DNA of 50,851 nucleotides from a virus. The DNA lies in IMG/VR virus record IMGVR_UViG_3300004770_000019, positions 1 through 50,851 of that record. One strand, written 5' to 3'. Each line of letters starts with the position of its first letter. Within the stretch, counting starts at the first letter, position 1. The notes beneath the pieces were generated by a model, which made no database searches, was not told the origin of the DNA, and saw only the letters and a list, made by a program, of their open reading frames with translations. Shown one piece after another: positions 25,701 to 32,288 of the stretch. Both the position numbers and the translations under genes were made by a program.

Positions 25701-26135
25701 AGTTCAATGGCTATGTTAATATCAGCATCTTCAAGTGCTACATTTGGGATTACTTTATCACAAGGAACAAATAGTACAACATTTGCTACAGCTAACTCAT
25801 CTTATTCTGCTTTAACAGGACAGAAGATAGTGCAAATGCCATTTTCTACAAGTTTAGCAGCAGGGGGCAACTATTTCTTTGGTATGATTAGTTCGTCATC
25901 ATCAGCAGGTTCTAACGTCAATGCTACAGTATCTTTTCTAGCAAATAACGCTATGACTAATGCATCTATGGGCTATCTAGCACCTAATAGTTTAGTAGCA
26001 TCTGCTAACTCTGTAGTACATGAACCTTTCGGATTTGGATATACAGCAGGTACAGGTGCTTTTCCTTCAAACTTCCAAGCATCACAAATGTCTGTTCAAT
26101 CGAATTTGCAACCTTATGTATTCTTTGAAAACTAA
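22704..26135 (+). CDS. Repetitive tail fibre / receptor-binding protein, 1143 aa
   Basis: 1143 residues, rich in Ser, Thr, Asn, Gly and Ala with almost no charged residues. The N-terminus (MRLQAYVYLGWSPRLAVVPNG) is probably the particle-attachment part, followed by glycine-rich GGGGGAA. Residues about 140-830 contain about ten copies of LTTAM-x-SNA, interleaved with SFGLNG-hh-x-x-S and SAGTT-x-x-x-L units of a beta-helix or trimeric coiled fibre. The last 300 residues (from the FMQIGTTG region) are a non-repetitive globular end, the likely receptor-binding tip. Length and composition fit a tail fibre. A short LamG-like fragment lies six bases downstream. Confidence 0.75.
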   Translation: MRLQAYVYLGWSPRLAVVPNGTNQVLQVVGWDGGSGTAPATGLYVGSTGYVSNITDGVNIKGAAGGGGGAAQSFAGGNTFGNTFLANNGTVGWYAGNNISLSLDSLGQNATIIGNTPVVFSNANGVTFGTNAGTVTASVNTNYQSQGAYLTTAMASNAGSNFAGLNSAITNGAMTYNSSGLSLNLSNLLTTAMQSNAGSNFINTSQSSLFQQTSAMSNYLTTAMLSNASSNFAGTNGAITGGSMTVNTSGVSINLPNYLTTAMLSNASSVFAGIGTTFAGTNVSGSMTLNSNGLNLALSAGAGGGGGSVNFSAGTTSNNLNAITFSNANGVSFGLNGSVMTGSVAAAGGAQTGISGISAGTTILTAGTLSFGNSNGITFGLNGSVITGTVATNYQSQGAYLTTAMQSNAATISNINVSAGTTSGNLSALTYANSNGVSFGLNNGTITATVATNYQSQGAYLTTAMVSNAGSNFIGLNTAITNGLMTANSSGISLNLSNLLTTAMVSNAGSNFIGLNTAITNGSMTANSSGISINLPNYLTTAMASNAATISNINISAGTTSNNLSAFTMSNANGVSFGLNGSVLTASVAAAGGAQTGISGISAGTTVLTSGTLSFGNGSGVSFGLNGSVITASVQTNYLTTAMASNAATISNINLSAGTTSSNISAFVFSNSNNVSFGLTNGSQVTASASFPTQTVQPMYYSASGTSSSSGTIQFGNTQGVSFSLSNGSIVGSVATNYQSQGAYLTTAMVSNAGSNFIGLNTAITGGSLTANSSGISINIPAAAPSPVYIQAGTTNGSLGTISFANSNGVSFGLNGSTITASAAGGAADGYNFMQIGTTGTLGASFSTSQATFFFNGMSGFSISQTSNTLNFIDNDIWYINGNTAGGQSSSNYSNGLYLSGGANITLSNNGSTIAIIGAAYATINDWQPYQLANSTYTSLANTTPIWLGIYPQENVSMSVVEMISSLSFSSYSSTWNKGYTISYGMYSQNGASTSLMGSSSMAMLISASSSATFGITLSQGTNSTTFATANSSYSALTGQKIVQMPFSTSLAAGGNYFFGMISSSSSAGSNVNATVSFLANNAMTNASMGYLAPNSLVASANSVVHEPFGFGYTAGTGAFPSNFQASQMSVQSNLQPYVFFEN
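23140..25010 (+). repeat. Internal tandem-type repeats of the fibre (LTTAM-SNA and FGLNGS units)
   Basis: Within the fibre gene about ten copies of an LTTAM-x-SNA unit, several preceded by NYQSQGAY, alternate with SFGLNGS-type units and the SGISAGTT-x-L segment. Individual copies differ at synonymous positions, so they are old or kept distinct at the DNA level. Such repeats allow fibre length change by recombination. Confidence 0.7.
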
Positions 26136-26141
26136 TAATTA

Positions 26142-26321
26142 ATGGCTAATCCAACTTATTTTGGGTATTTTGCATTTACAGATTACTATAATATTGGCTC
26201 TAGGACAAGCCCTATATATGCAACAATGACATTAGGACAAATATTAGTATATAATAGACCATTAACTGCTACAGAGGTTTTAAATAATTTTACTGCAACA
26301 AGAGCAAATTATGGTGTTTAA
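26142..26321 (+). pseudogene. LamG/ConA-like domain C-terminal remnant
   Basis: Frame ATG 26142 to TAA 26319-26321, 59 residues. The end TMTLGQILVYNRPLTATEVL plus N-NF-x-AT-x-x-YGV matches the C-terminal strands of LamG/concanavalin A-like phage fibre domains (pattern G-x-IhhYNRxLTATEhxxNFxATRxRYG). A full domain needs about 150-200 residues, so only the last third is here. It lies six bases after the fibre stop. It is either the leftover of a replaced receptor-binding gene or a small protein swapped as a cassette; I favour a remnant. Confidence 0.5.
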
Positions 26322-26361
26322 AATAAATGTTAAAGTTATTTAACTTAATGTTATTTTGCCT

Positions 26362-26369
26362 TATATTTG
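26362..26369 (+). promoter_or_regulatory. Bacteroidota-type -7 element before the glycosyltransferase gene
   Basis: TATATTTG, an exact TAnnTTTG match, 24 bases before the ATG at 26394. It lies in the 72-base gap after the LamG-like fragment, so it may restart transcription after the fibre genes. A four-codon frame (ATG 26383 to TGA 26395-26397) overlaps the start codon of the gene. Confidence 0.5.
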
Positions 26370-26393
26370 ACTAACTAAAAAAATGAAACACCT

Positions 26394-27119
26394 ATGAGTG
26401 AAGCAAAGCCACAAATAATAATTGAGGACTTCAAAGGATGGAATGAAAGGATGCCACAGGATGAAAAGCAAAAGAAAAACTCTTTCAAAGATTTATCCAC
26501 AATTTTAATTATCCCCTGTTATTCTAAGGGTATTCATCCTAAAGTAGTTCAGAATTGGATGAATATAATGCAGCCAATGAACCAACAGTTTATTAAGATA
26601 TTCACTACAGACATGGAAGTAGGTAGGGCATATACTGAAACAATAAACAATATCCTAGAAAATCCAATATTATCTAAATTTAAATATATAGCTACACTAG
26701 AGCATGATAATATAGTACAACCTGATTGGTTATTAAAAATGTACCCCGATATGGATAGGTATGACGTATTAGGTGCTATATATTATACTAAAGGGGTAGA
26801 TGGCAAACCGATGTGCTATGGGAATCCTGAATATGCTACTTACAATTTTGTTCCTTTTGAGCCTAGACCTAATGATGTAACGACTTGTAATGGGCTAGGG
26901 ATGGGCGCAAATTTATTTAAGTTAGAAATATTTAAAAACCCTAAAATGCCAAAGCCTTTTTTTGAAACAGTTCAGAAATACGAAGAAGGAAAGGGTGCAC
27001 AAGCATATACCCAAGATTTAAAATTTTTCCAAGAAGCAGGTAAATTAGGATATAAATTTGGTTGTACAACTAAAACAACCGTAGGGCACATGGACTTAGC
27101 AACAGGTTTTGTATGGTAA
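26394..27119 (+). CDS. Glycosyltransferase, GT-A fold (family 2-like)
   Basis: 241 residues. A lead strand ILIIPCYSKG, a TTDMEVGRAYTETINNIL segment, and IATLEHDNIVQPDWL (the D-x-N/DxD-type nucleotide-sugar and metal site) with VLGAIYYTK and NGLGMGANLFKLEIF fit the GT-A fold glycosyltransferases found in phages. It would transfer a sugar from a nucleotide donor. It sits among virion genes, apart from the main sugar island at 34345-41954, together with a methyltransferase gene downstream. The exact donor and acceptor are unknown. Confidence 0.65.
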   Translation: MSEAKPQIIIEDFKGWNERMPQDEKQKKNSFKDLSTILIIPCYSKGIHPKVVQNWMNIMQPMNQQFIKIFTTDMEVGRAYTETINNILENPILSKFKYIATLEHDNIVQPDWLLKMYPDMDRYDVLGAIYYTKGVDGKPMCYGNPEYATYNFVPFEPRPNDVTTCNGLGMGANLFKLEIFKNPKMPKPFFETVQKYEEGKGAQAYTQDLKFFQEAGKLGYKFGCTTKTTVGHMDLATGFVW

Positions 27120-27139
27120 ATAAATAAAATAAACAAAAA

Positions 27140-27754
27140 ATGAAAGTAGTAAAGAAAGCACCAATTAAAAAATTAAAAGAAGAAATCCCACAAGTAATTG
27201 GGTTAGAACTAGGTTGCGGTCAAAATAAACAAAATGCAGAGTTTTTTGACCAAAATATGCAAGTTAAAGTAACTAAGGTTATTGGAGTAGATTTTGCAAA
27301 ATGCGAAGGGGTAGATGTAGTGCATGACCTAACTAAGTTCCCTTATCCTTTTAAAGATGAAAGTGTAGATGCTATTTTTAGTTCTCACTTCTTAGAACAC
27401 CTAGATGGGTTTGAGAGAATTAAGTTTTTTGAAGAATGTTATCGAATTTTAAAGCCTAGTGGTAAGATGAGATGCGTTCACCCTTATTACAAATCAATAA
27501 GAGCAATTCAAGACCCAACACATAAATTTCCCCCTATCGGAGAAAATTCGTACCTTTATTGGGATAAAAATTGGCGAGCAGCTAATAAATTAACTCATGG
27601 TGTATATGATATTAAATGTGATTATGAGTTTAAAATATACTATACTTGGCAAGACCCAACAGTAGCTAATAAGAACGAAGAAACTAGAAACTTTTGGATT
27701 GATAAGTATTTTAATGTAGTTGCAGATATGATAGTTGACTTAACAAAGAGATAA
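27140..27754 (+). CDS. Class I SAM-dependent methyltransferase, 204 aa
   Basis: 204 residues. SAM-binding motif I is GLELGCGQNK; then VIGVDFAKCEGVDVVHDLTK-x-PYPF, DAIFSSHFLEHL and YRILKPSGKM give the typical order of a Methyltransf_11-type enzyme (the EHL and LKPSG motifs). The N-terminus is lysine-rich. The substrate cannot be read from the sequence; neighbouring glycosyltransferase suggests a sugar or a modified surface molecule. It ends right before the next gene's ATG. Confidence 0.8.
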   Translation: MKVVKKAPIKKLKEEIPQVIGLELGCGQNKQNAEFFDQNMQVKVTKVIGVDFAKCEGVDVVHDLTKFPYPFKDESVDAIFSSHFLEHLDGFERIKFFEECYRILKPSGKMRCVHPYYKSIRAIQDPTHKFPPIGENSYLYWDKNWRAANKLTHGVYDIKCDYEFKIYYTWQDPTVANKNEETRNFWIDKYFNVVADMIVDLTKR

Positions 27755-28132
27755 ATGGCAAATGAAATACAGATTTCAGCCGTAACAGGACTTAGCCCTA
27801 CCATACAATTGTATAGTGGGGCTACTGCTATTGGAAGCCCTTTTAGTGCAACAGAAATAGGTAGTACAGGTGAATATGTAGCTTCAATGCCAACAACACC
27901 TTATGGAAGATATATTTTAGTAGTTACAGCAGGTTCGGCAAAGTTGGCTAGTGGTGAAATACTTTGGGATGGGGCTTATGAGATAGTTGAAGGAATAGCT
28001 ATAATACAAGGGCTTAATCCAAATACACCATCAAGGACAAACATTAATACTAAGAAATGGACTGCGGGTGCTATTACGATAGACATGACAGGTGATTTAT
28101 TAACTGATACTACAATGACTAGAGAGCCATGA
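27755..28132 (+). CDS. Beta-rich virion-associated protein, 125 aa
   Basis: 125 residues, almost free of charged residues at the start: ISAVTGLSPTIQLYSGATAIGSPFSATEIGSTGEYVASMP, then YGRYILVVTAGSAKLASGEILWDG. The order of short strands with a G-x-LxL-Y-SG-x-x-IG pattern is common in small phage proteins near tail genes and looks like an Ig-like fold. The exact role is unknown; by position it is a minor virion protein. It overlaps the following gene by four bases. Confidence 0.5.
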   Translation: MANEIQISAVTGLSPTIQLYSGATAIGSPFSATEIGSTGEYVASMPTTPYGRYILVVTAGSAKLASGEILWDGAYEIVEGIAIIQGLNPNTPSRTNINTKKWTAGAITIDMTGDLLTDTTMTREP

Positions 28133-28365
28133 TAAGTGCAGTATCAGTAGCAACTAGAGGTAGGGTTAATGCAGGTCAAGCAGTTGTATTTGCAGCTATT
28201 GGTTGGGTATTGATATTTACACCACCAAATACCAATACTGATTCGGGTGATGGATTTGACCCTGTAAGAAAACATAGAATAGAGTTAGTAAGCAGAGAAA
28301 AAAAGATTAAATTAGATGATGATGAAATTGTTAATATCATAAAAATGTTTATGCAATGCCTGTAA
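28129..28365 (+). CDS. Small membrane-associated hypothetical protein, 78 aa
   Basis: 78 residues with one hydrophobic segment (AGQAVVFAAIGWVLIFTP, about 15-32) that could span a membrane, a proline/aspartate-rich turn, a basic strand region (RKHRIELVSREKKIKL) and an acidic end. It starts inside the stop of the previous gene (ATGA) and overlaps the next gene's start by 10 bases. Function unknown; a lysis or structural role would both suit a small one-span protein. Confidence 0.5.
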   Translation: MISAVSVATRGRVNAGQAVVFAAIGWVLIFTPPNTNTDSGDGFDPVRKHRIELVSREKKIKLDDDEIVNIIKMFMQCL

Positions 28366-31300
28366 AGTGCCTTACTAATATGTTAGAAAATCTAAGAAAA
28401 CACTTAGATGATAATAACATGAAAAAAGTAGAAATAAATGATGATACTATTAAAAGAATAAATTCTTTAGAAGGGGCATTTAAAAAAGCTAAAGAAGATT
28501 GGGCTAAGAAAAATAAAGGTCGTGAAATGACCGACCATGAAGAAAAACAAATAGCTACAAATGTTGCATTAGATTATCATAAAGGTGTTGTAAATAAAAT
28601 AAATGGTTTAATTGAAGAAGCTAATAGTAAAAAAGGGGAAGGTCAATCTAAAATAACCCCAATTAATGTAAATTATAGTGAAGCAAAAAAAGGTTTAAAT
28701 AACGCAATAAAAGAATATTCAAAAACAATAAAATCTGAACAAAATGCCATACCAAAGCCTAGCACAGGAGAAGTTCTTCAACGCCAATCGGGCGGAGATG
28801 GAGAGCAAAGGGGTGAACGTGGACGAGTGGAACAAAGCCTCAAAGGGGAAAGTTCTACCACAGAAAGTAAGCCAACCGAACAAAAAGCAGCCCAAACAGA
28901 ACAAAGCGGGGGTAGCGGTGGGTCTAGTACAACCAACAAAGATAAAGGCAGCGGGGGAGAAAATGTAGGCGGTTTAGCCCAAAGGGTACAAGAAGAAAGA
29001 AGGGGTCTTTTAGGTATAAATACTTATAAGTCAGGTGAAGGATGGACTAAAGAAGAAGCATTATCAAGGGGAAAAGAATTAGAAAAAGAAGGATTAAGTG
29101 CAGATGATATTATAAGTAATTTCAAAAAAGATGGTCGTATTTCACCCGATGAAATGGCTAGACTTCAATATGAATCTATTAAACTAGCTAAAGAAACAAG
29201 TACAGCAGAAGATAAGTTTAGTATAGATAGTAAAGAATATAAAGATGCTTTAGCTAAAGAGAATGAGTTCTTAGATAGTGTACAACCAATAAAAACAGCT
29301 TCATCAAAAATATTTTCAGCACAACAAGGGGCGTATAATTTAGATACTGAATCATTTAGTGCAGTAAAAAAAGCAGCAGAAAATAACATAGGTGATGCAA
29401 AGCTAACAAAAAAACAAGAAGGTAAAATAAAAGAACTTACCGAAACAAATAAGAAACTTAAAACTCAATTAGACGAAACCGAAAAGAAACTAATCGCAGA
29501 AACGGATGCACATTTCAAAACAAAAGAAGAATCTAAAAAAACATATTCAGAGAAAGCTAAAAAAGTAGCAGATACATTTAGAAAGTTAAAAACAAAAGAA
29601 TTTACATTTAAAGATGAAAATGGCAATGAAATACCTATACAAAAGATGGGAGTTTCATGGAATGAATTAGTAGAATTAGGTGCTAAAGCTATTGAAAAAA
29701 CAGGAGAAATAGCAGATGGAGTAAAAGAAATATTAGATAGAGTAAAAGATGAAGATTGGTATAAAAATCTTTCAGATAAAGATAAGGAAAGATTTAAAAA
29801 ACAATTAAATGAGCATTATGGCGAAAGTGTAAAAGATACACCCGAAGCACAAAATATAAAAAGATTAGAAAAAGAATTAGAGAAATTACAAAATGGTGAA
29901 GCAAAACAACAATCACCAAAAAGAGAAATTTCAGAAAAAGAAAAAGAACTTCAAGAAAAAATAAGAGATGAAAAAGAAAAACTTGGGTTAGTAAAATCTA
30001 AACAAGAAAAACCACTAACAGAAGATGAACAGATAGAGCAAGATAAAAAAGAACTAGAAGGTCTACAAAAACAATTCGTAGATAAAAAAGGTAATAAGTT
30101 TACCTATGATGAAGCTAAGTCAATTTGGGATTATGGCAAGAAGAATTATTTAGATAGGGGTTCAGATTTTATAGATATGGTTATTAATACATCCAAAGAT
30201 TTAGGATTATCAGTTGAACAAGTAGCTAAAGCTATTGATTCTCCAAAATCTAAAGAAAATTCAATTCAATATTGGAAAAAACAATATGATTTAAGAAGAG
30301 GTAGGCAAATAACAAAAGATTATATAGAATCTCAAAATAGAAGCCCATTATTTAAATTGTGGAGAAAAATAAGTAGTGTACCTAGAAGTATAGTAACAGC
30401 TTTACATGGTCATGTGTATGGTGGGACACACTATCCTATGGGTATAATAACTCCTACAGATTGGAATATTTATTTTAAAGGTATAGCTAATATGGCTAAA
30501 TCATCATACGGGAGTAGAGGTGAACATGAAATGTTTTTACGTTCAATAGAAAATGACCCCAATTATTCATTAGCATTAAAAAGTGGGTTAAAGGTAGATG
30601 TAAATAGTACCAATACAGATGATTTTGAAAAGCCTAATACATTATTTGGTGAAAAAGCTAAAGCAATAGGGGAAGTAGGTACAAGAGGTTTTGCGGGGTT
30701 TAAAGATTTAAGATTAAAAATGTTCAATAAATATTGGGAAAATGTTCCTGAAAATGAAAAAAATAAAGAAACAGCAGAAACTATAGCGTATTTAATGAAC
30801 TTAGCAACAGGAGCAAGTAATAATAAAATACCTACAGTTTTACAAGAGGGTTTATTTTCGGCAGGTATGGAAAGTGCAAGATGGGGTAAGTTATTTAAAA
30901 CTCCTGCATTAGCTGTAGATGCTTCCATAAGGATAATGAAATCTTTAAAAAATGGACAAGAGCCTAGACCTCAAGATAAAGTATTATTAAAAGTATGGGG
31001 TAGCAGAGTTGGTCAGCAACTTGCCATGTATGCGGGAGCATTAGCGTTGTCGGGGTATATTCAAAATACATTATACCCAAATAATAAGATAAATGTAACA
31101 GACCCAACAAAATCAGATTTCCTGAAATTTAAAATTGGAAATACTACAATAGGATTAGATGGGGGTATTATTGGCATAATAAATTTATTATCATCTTTAT
31201 ATGAATATACTAGTCAATCTAAAACAAGACAGGTTGGGGAAGAAAAAGCAGGACAAAAAGTATTGAAGTATGGATTAGGCAAGGCTTCTCCATTAGTAGG

Positions 31301-31973
31301 AGATATTGCGGAAATAGGGTTAGGAGCAGATTTTAGTGGAAACCCTTTGCCGTGGAGTAATAAAAAAGCACCATCGTATGGGCATAAATTATCTTATGGC
31401 GAATATTTTGGGTCTAAAGCACCTATATTTATAGAAGGTACAATTTCTAATATATATAAAGGGGCAGAAGAACAAGGTTTAAACAAGACTAAGACAGATA
31501 AAATTATTAATGGTATATTACAATTTGCCGCAACAGCAGGTATTGGTGTACACGCTAAAGAATCATACGAAGATAAGAGTAAAAAAATATTTACAGATTC
31601 AGATAAGCAAAAACCATCGTTTAAATATTTTTTAGATAAAGGGATAGAATTGCCGCAAACATCATCTACATCAGAAGAAATTAAGGATAAAGAAGAAGGT
31701 ACAGTTAAAAAAATAAGTGATTTCCCTAAAGAAAAAATAAATGAGTACGAAAAACTACATAAACAATTATTAGAAGAAGAATTAAATGATGTATTAAAAG
31801 ATGGGTATGTTTATGTAGATAAAATAGGTGATGTTTCATTTAAAGAGAATATATATAATACTCCAATGAAAATAGATAAATTAGATGATATTAAATTAGA
31901 AAAGGTTTTAAAATTAGCACAATCACACGCAACTAAAGAAGCAAAAAAAGAAGTATTTAAAAATAACGAATAA
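28356..31973 (+). CDS. Very large polyvalent-type protein, coiled-coil plus membrane-like C-terminal domain, 1205 aa
   Basis: 1205 residues. The N-terminal third is charged and helical; residues about 130-205 are a low-complexity linker (Ser/Gly/Gln/Glu-rich, EVLQRQSGGDGEQRGERGRVE) that is also read in another frame. Residues about 340-600 are lysine/glutamate-rich coiled coil. From about 660 a conserved-looking block begins (LFKLWRKISSVPRSIVTALHGHVYGGTHYPMG...), followed by helical and hydrophobic stretches (MYAGALALSGYIQNTLYP, GIIGIINLLSSLYEY). This is the layout of phage polyvalent or ejected proteins. Starts at ATG 28380 and 28419 are possible alternatives. It is the largest protein of the window and precedes the terminase genes. 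Confidence 0.6.
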   Translation: MPVKCLTNMLENLRKHLDDNNMKKVEINDDTIKRINSLEGAFKKAKEDWAKKNKGREMTDHEEKQIATNVALDYHKGVVNKINGLIEEANSKKGEGQSKITPINVNYSEAKKGLNNAIKEYSKTIKSEQNAIPKPSTGEVLQRQSGGDGEQRGERGRVEQSLKGESSTTESKPTEQKAAQTEQSGGSGGSSTTNKDKGSGGENVGGLAQRVQEERRGLLGINTYKSGEGWTKEEALSRGKELEKEGLSADDIISNFKKDGRISPDEMARLQYESIKLAKETSTAEDKFSIDSKEYKDALAKENEFLDSVQPIKTASSKIFSAQQGAYNLDTESFSAVKKAAENNIGDAKLTKKQEGKIKELTETNKKLKTQLDETEKKLIAETDAHFKTKEESKKTYSEKAKKVADTFRKLKTKEFTFKDENGNEIPIQKMGVSWNELVELGAKAIEKTGEIADGVKEILDRVKDEDWYKNLSDKDKERFKKQLNEHYGESVKDTPEAQNIKRLEKELEKLQNGEAKQQSPKREISEKEKELQEKIRDEKEKLGLVKSKQEKPLTEDEQIEQDKKELEGLQKQFVDKKGNKFTYDEAKSIWDYGKKNYLDRGSDFIDMVINTSKDLGLSVEQVAKAIDSPKSKENSIQYWKKQYDLRRGRQITKDYIESQNRSPLFKLWRKISSVPRSIVTALHGHVYGGTHYPMGIITPTDWNIYFKGIANMAKSSYGSRGEHEMFLRSIENDPNYSLALKSGLKVDVNSTNTDDFEKPNTLFGEKAKAIGEVGTRGFAGFKDLRLKMFNKYWENVPENEKNKETAETIAYLMNLATGASNNKIPTVLQEGLFSAGMESARWGKLFKTPALAVDASIRIMKSLKNGQEPRPQDKVLLKVWGSRVGQQLAMYAGALALSGYIQNTLYPNNKINVTDPTKSDFLKFKIGNTTIGLDGGIIGIINLLSSLYEYTSQSKTRQVGEEKAGQKVLKYGLGKASPLVGDIAEIGLGADFSGNPLPWSNKKAPSYGHKLSYGEYFGSKAPIFIEGTISNIYKGAEEQGLNKTKTDKIINGILQFAATAGIGVHAKESYEDKSKKIFTDSDKQKPSFKYFLDKGIELPQTSSTSEEIKDKEEGTVKKISDFPKEKINEYEKLHKQLLEEELNDVLKDGYVYVDKIGDVSFKENIYNTPMKIDKLDDIKLEKVLKLAQSHATKEAKKEVFKNNE
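28744..28968 (+). CDS. Nested small gene in the +1 frame (MPYxSxAQ family), 74 aa
   Basis: A complete 74-residue frame lies inside the 1205-aa gene in the +1 frame. It begins MPYQSLAQEKFFNANRAEM, then VNVDEWNKASKGKVLPQKV, the pattern of a small stand-alone phage protein family (MPYxSxAQxxFF...VDEWDKATKGKxLPxKV). The C-terminal part is basic (PNKKQPKQNKAG). The same DNA reads in the main frame as the low-complexity linker, and this stretch is visibly richer in G+C than its surroundings. Both points support dual coding. It might instead mark a past frameshift or fusion. Confidence 0.55.
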   Translation: MPYQSLAQEKFFNANRAEMESKGVNVDEWNKASKGKVLPQKVSQPNKKQPKQNKAGVAVGLVQPTKIKAAGEKM

Positions 31974-31976
31974 AAA

Positions 31977-32288
31977 ATGGAAACAATAGAAGAACTAAAA
32001 GAAAAGCTAAAGCTATATGAGTTAAATGGTGCTGCTAAATTATTTTATGCTTTAAATAGAAAGGCTAATGAAATGGCTGATTTGCTTAATAAAACAAATT
32101 TAGGAACACTTAGCTTAGATGACCCAAAAGACAAAACATTTGAGAGATTGAAAGTAATTTGGAATGATAGTGCAAGTATATCTACTGCAATTAAAGAACT
32201 TGGTATATCAGCAGGTGTAACAGGTAACCAAGTTGAAGATGAAACTAAAAAGATTTTCGTAAATACTATTGCTGATTCAAGAAGATAA
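31977..32288 (+). CDS. Probable small terminase subunit, 103 aa
   Basis: 103 residues, helical: MQ-like start METIEELKEKLKLYELNGAAKLFYALNRKANEMADLL, then DDPKDKTFERLKVIWNDSASISTAIKELG and a polar C-terminus. It lies three bases after the polyvalent gene and its stop overlaps the large-terminase start by one base. The same small helical family precedes the large terminase in other Bacteroidota phages. A DNA-recognition role as TerS is inferred from position and size; no classic HTH is clear. Confidence 0.65.
   Translation: METIEELKEKLKLYELNGAAKLFYALNRKANEMADLLNKTNLGTLSLDDPKDKTFERLKVIWNDSASISTAIKELGISAGVTGNQVEDETKKIFVNTIADSRR

Noticed and set aside
26493-26501. A perfect DnaA box (TTATCCACA)
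   Set aside because: It is a single copy inside the coding sequence of the glycosyltransferase gene, with no cluster and no AT-rich unwinding element, so chance is the simplest explanation.
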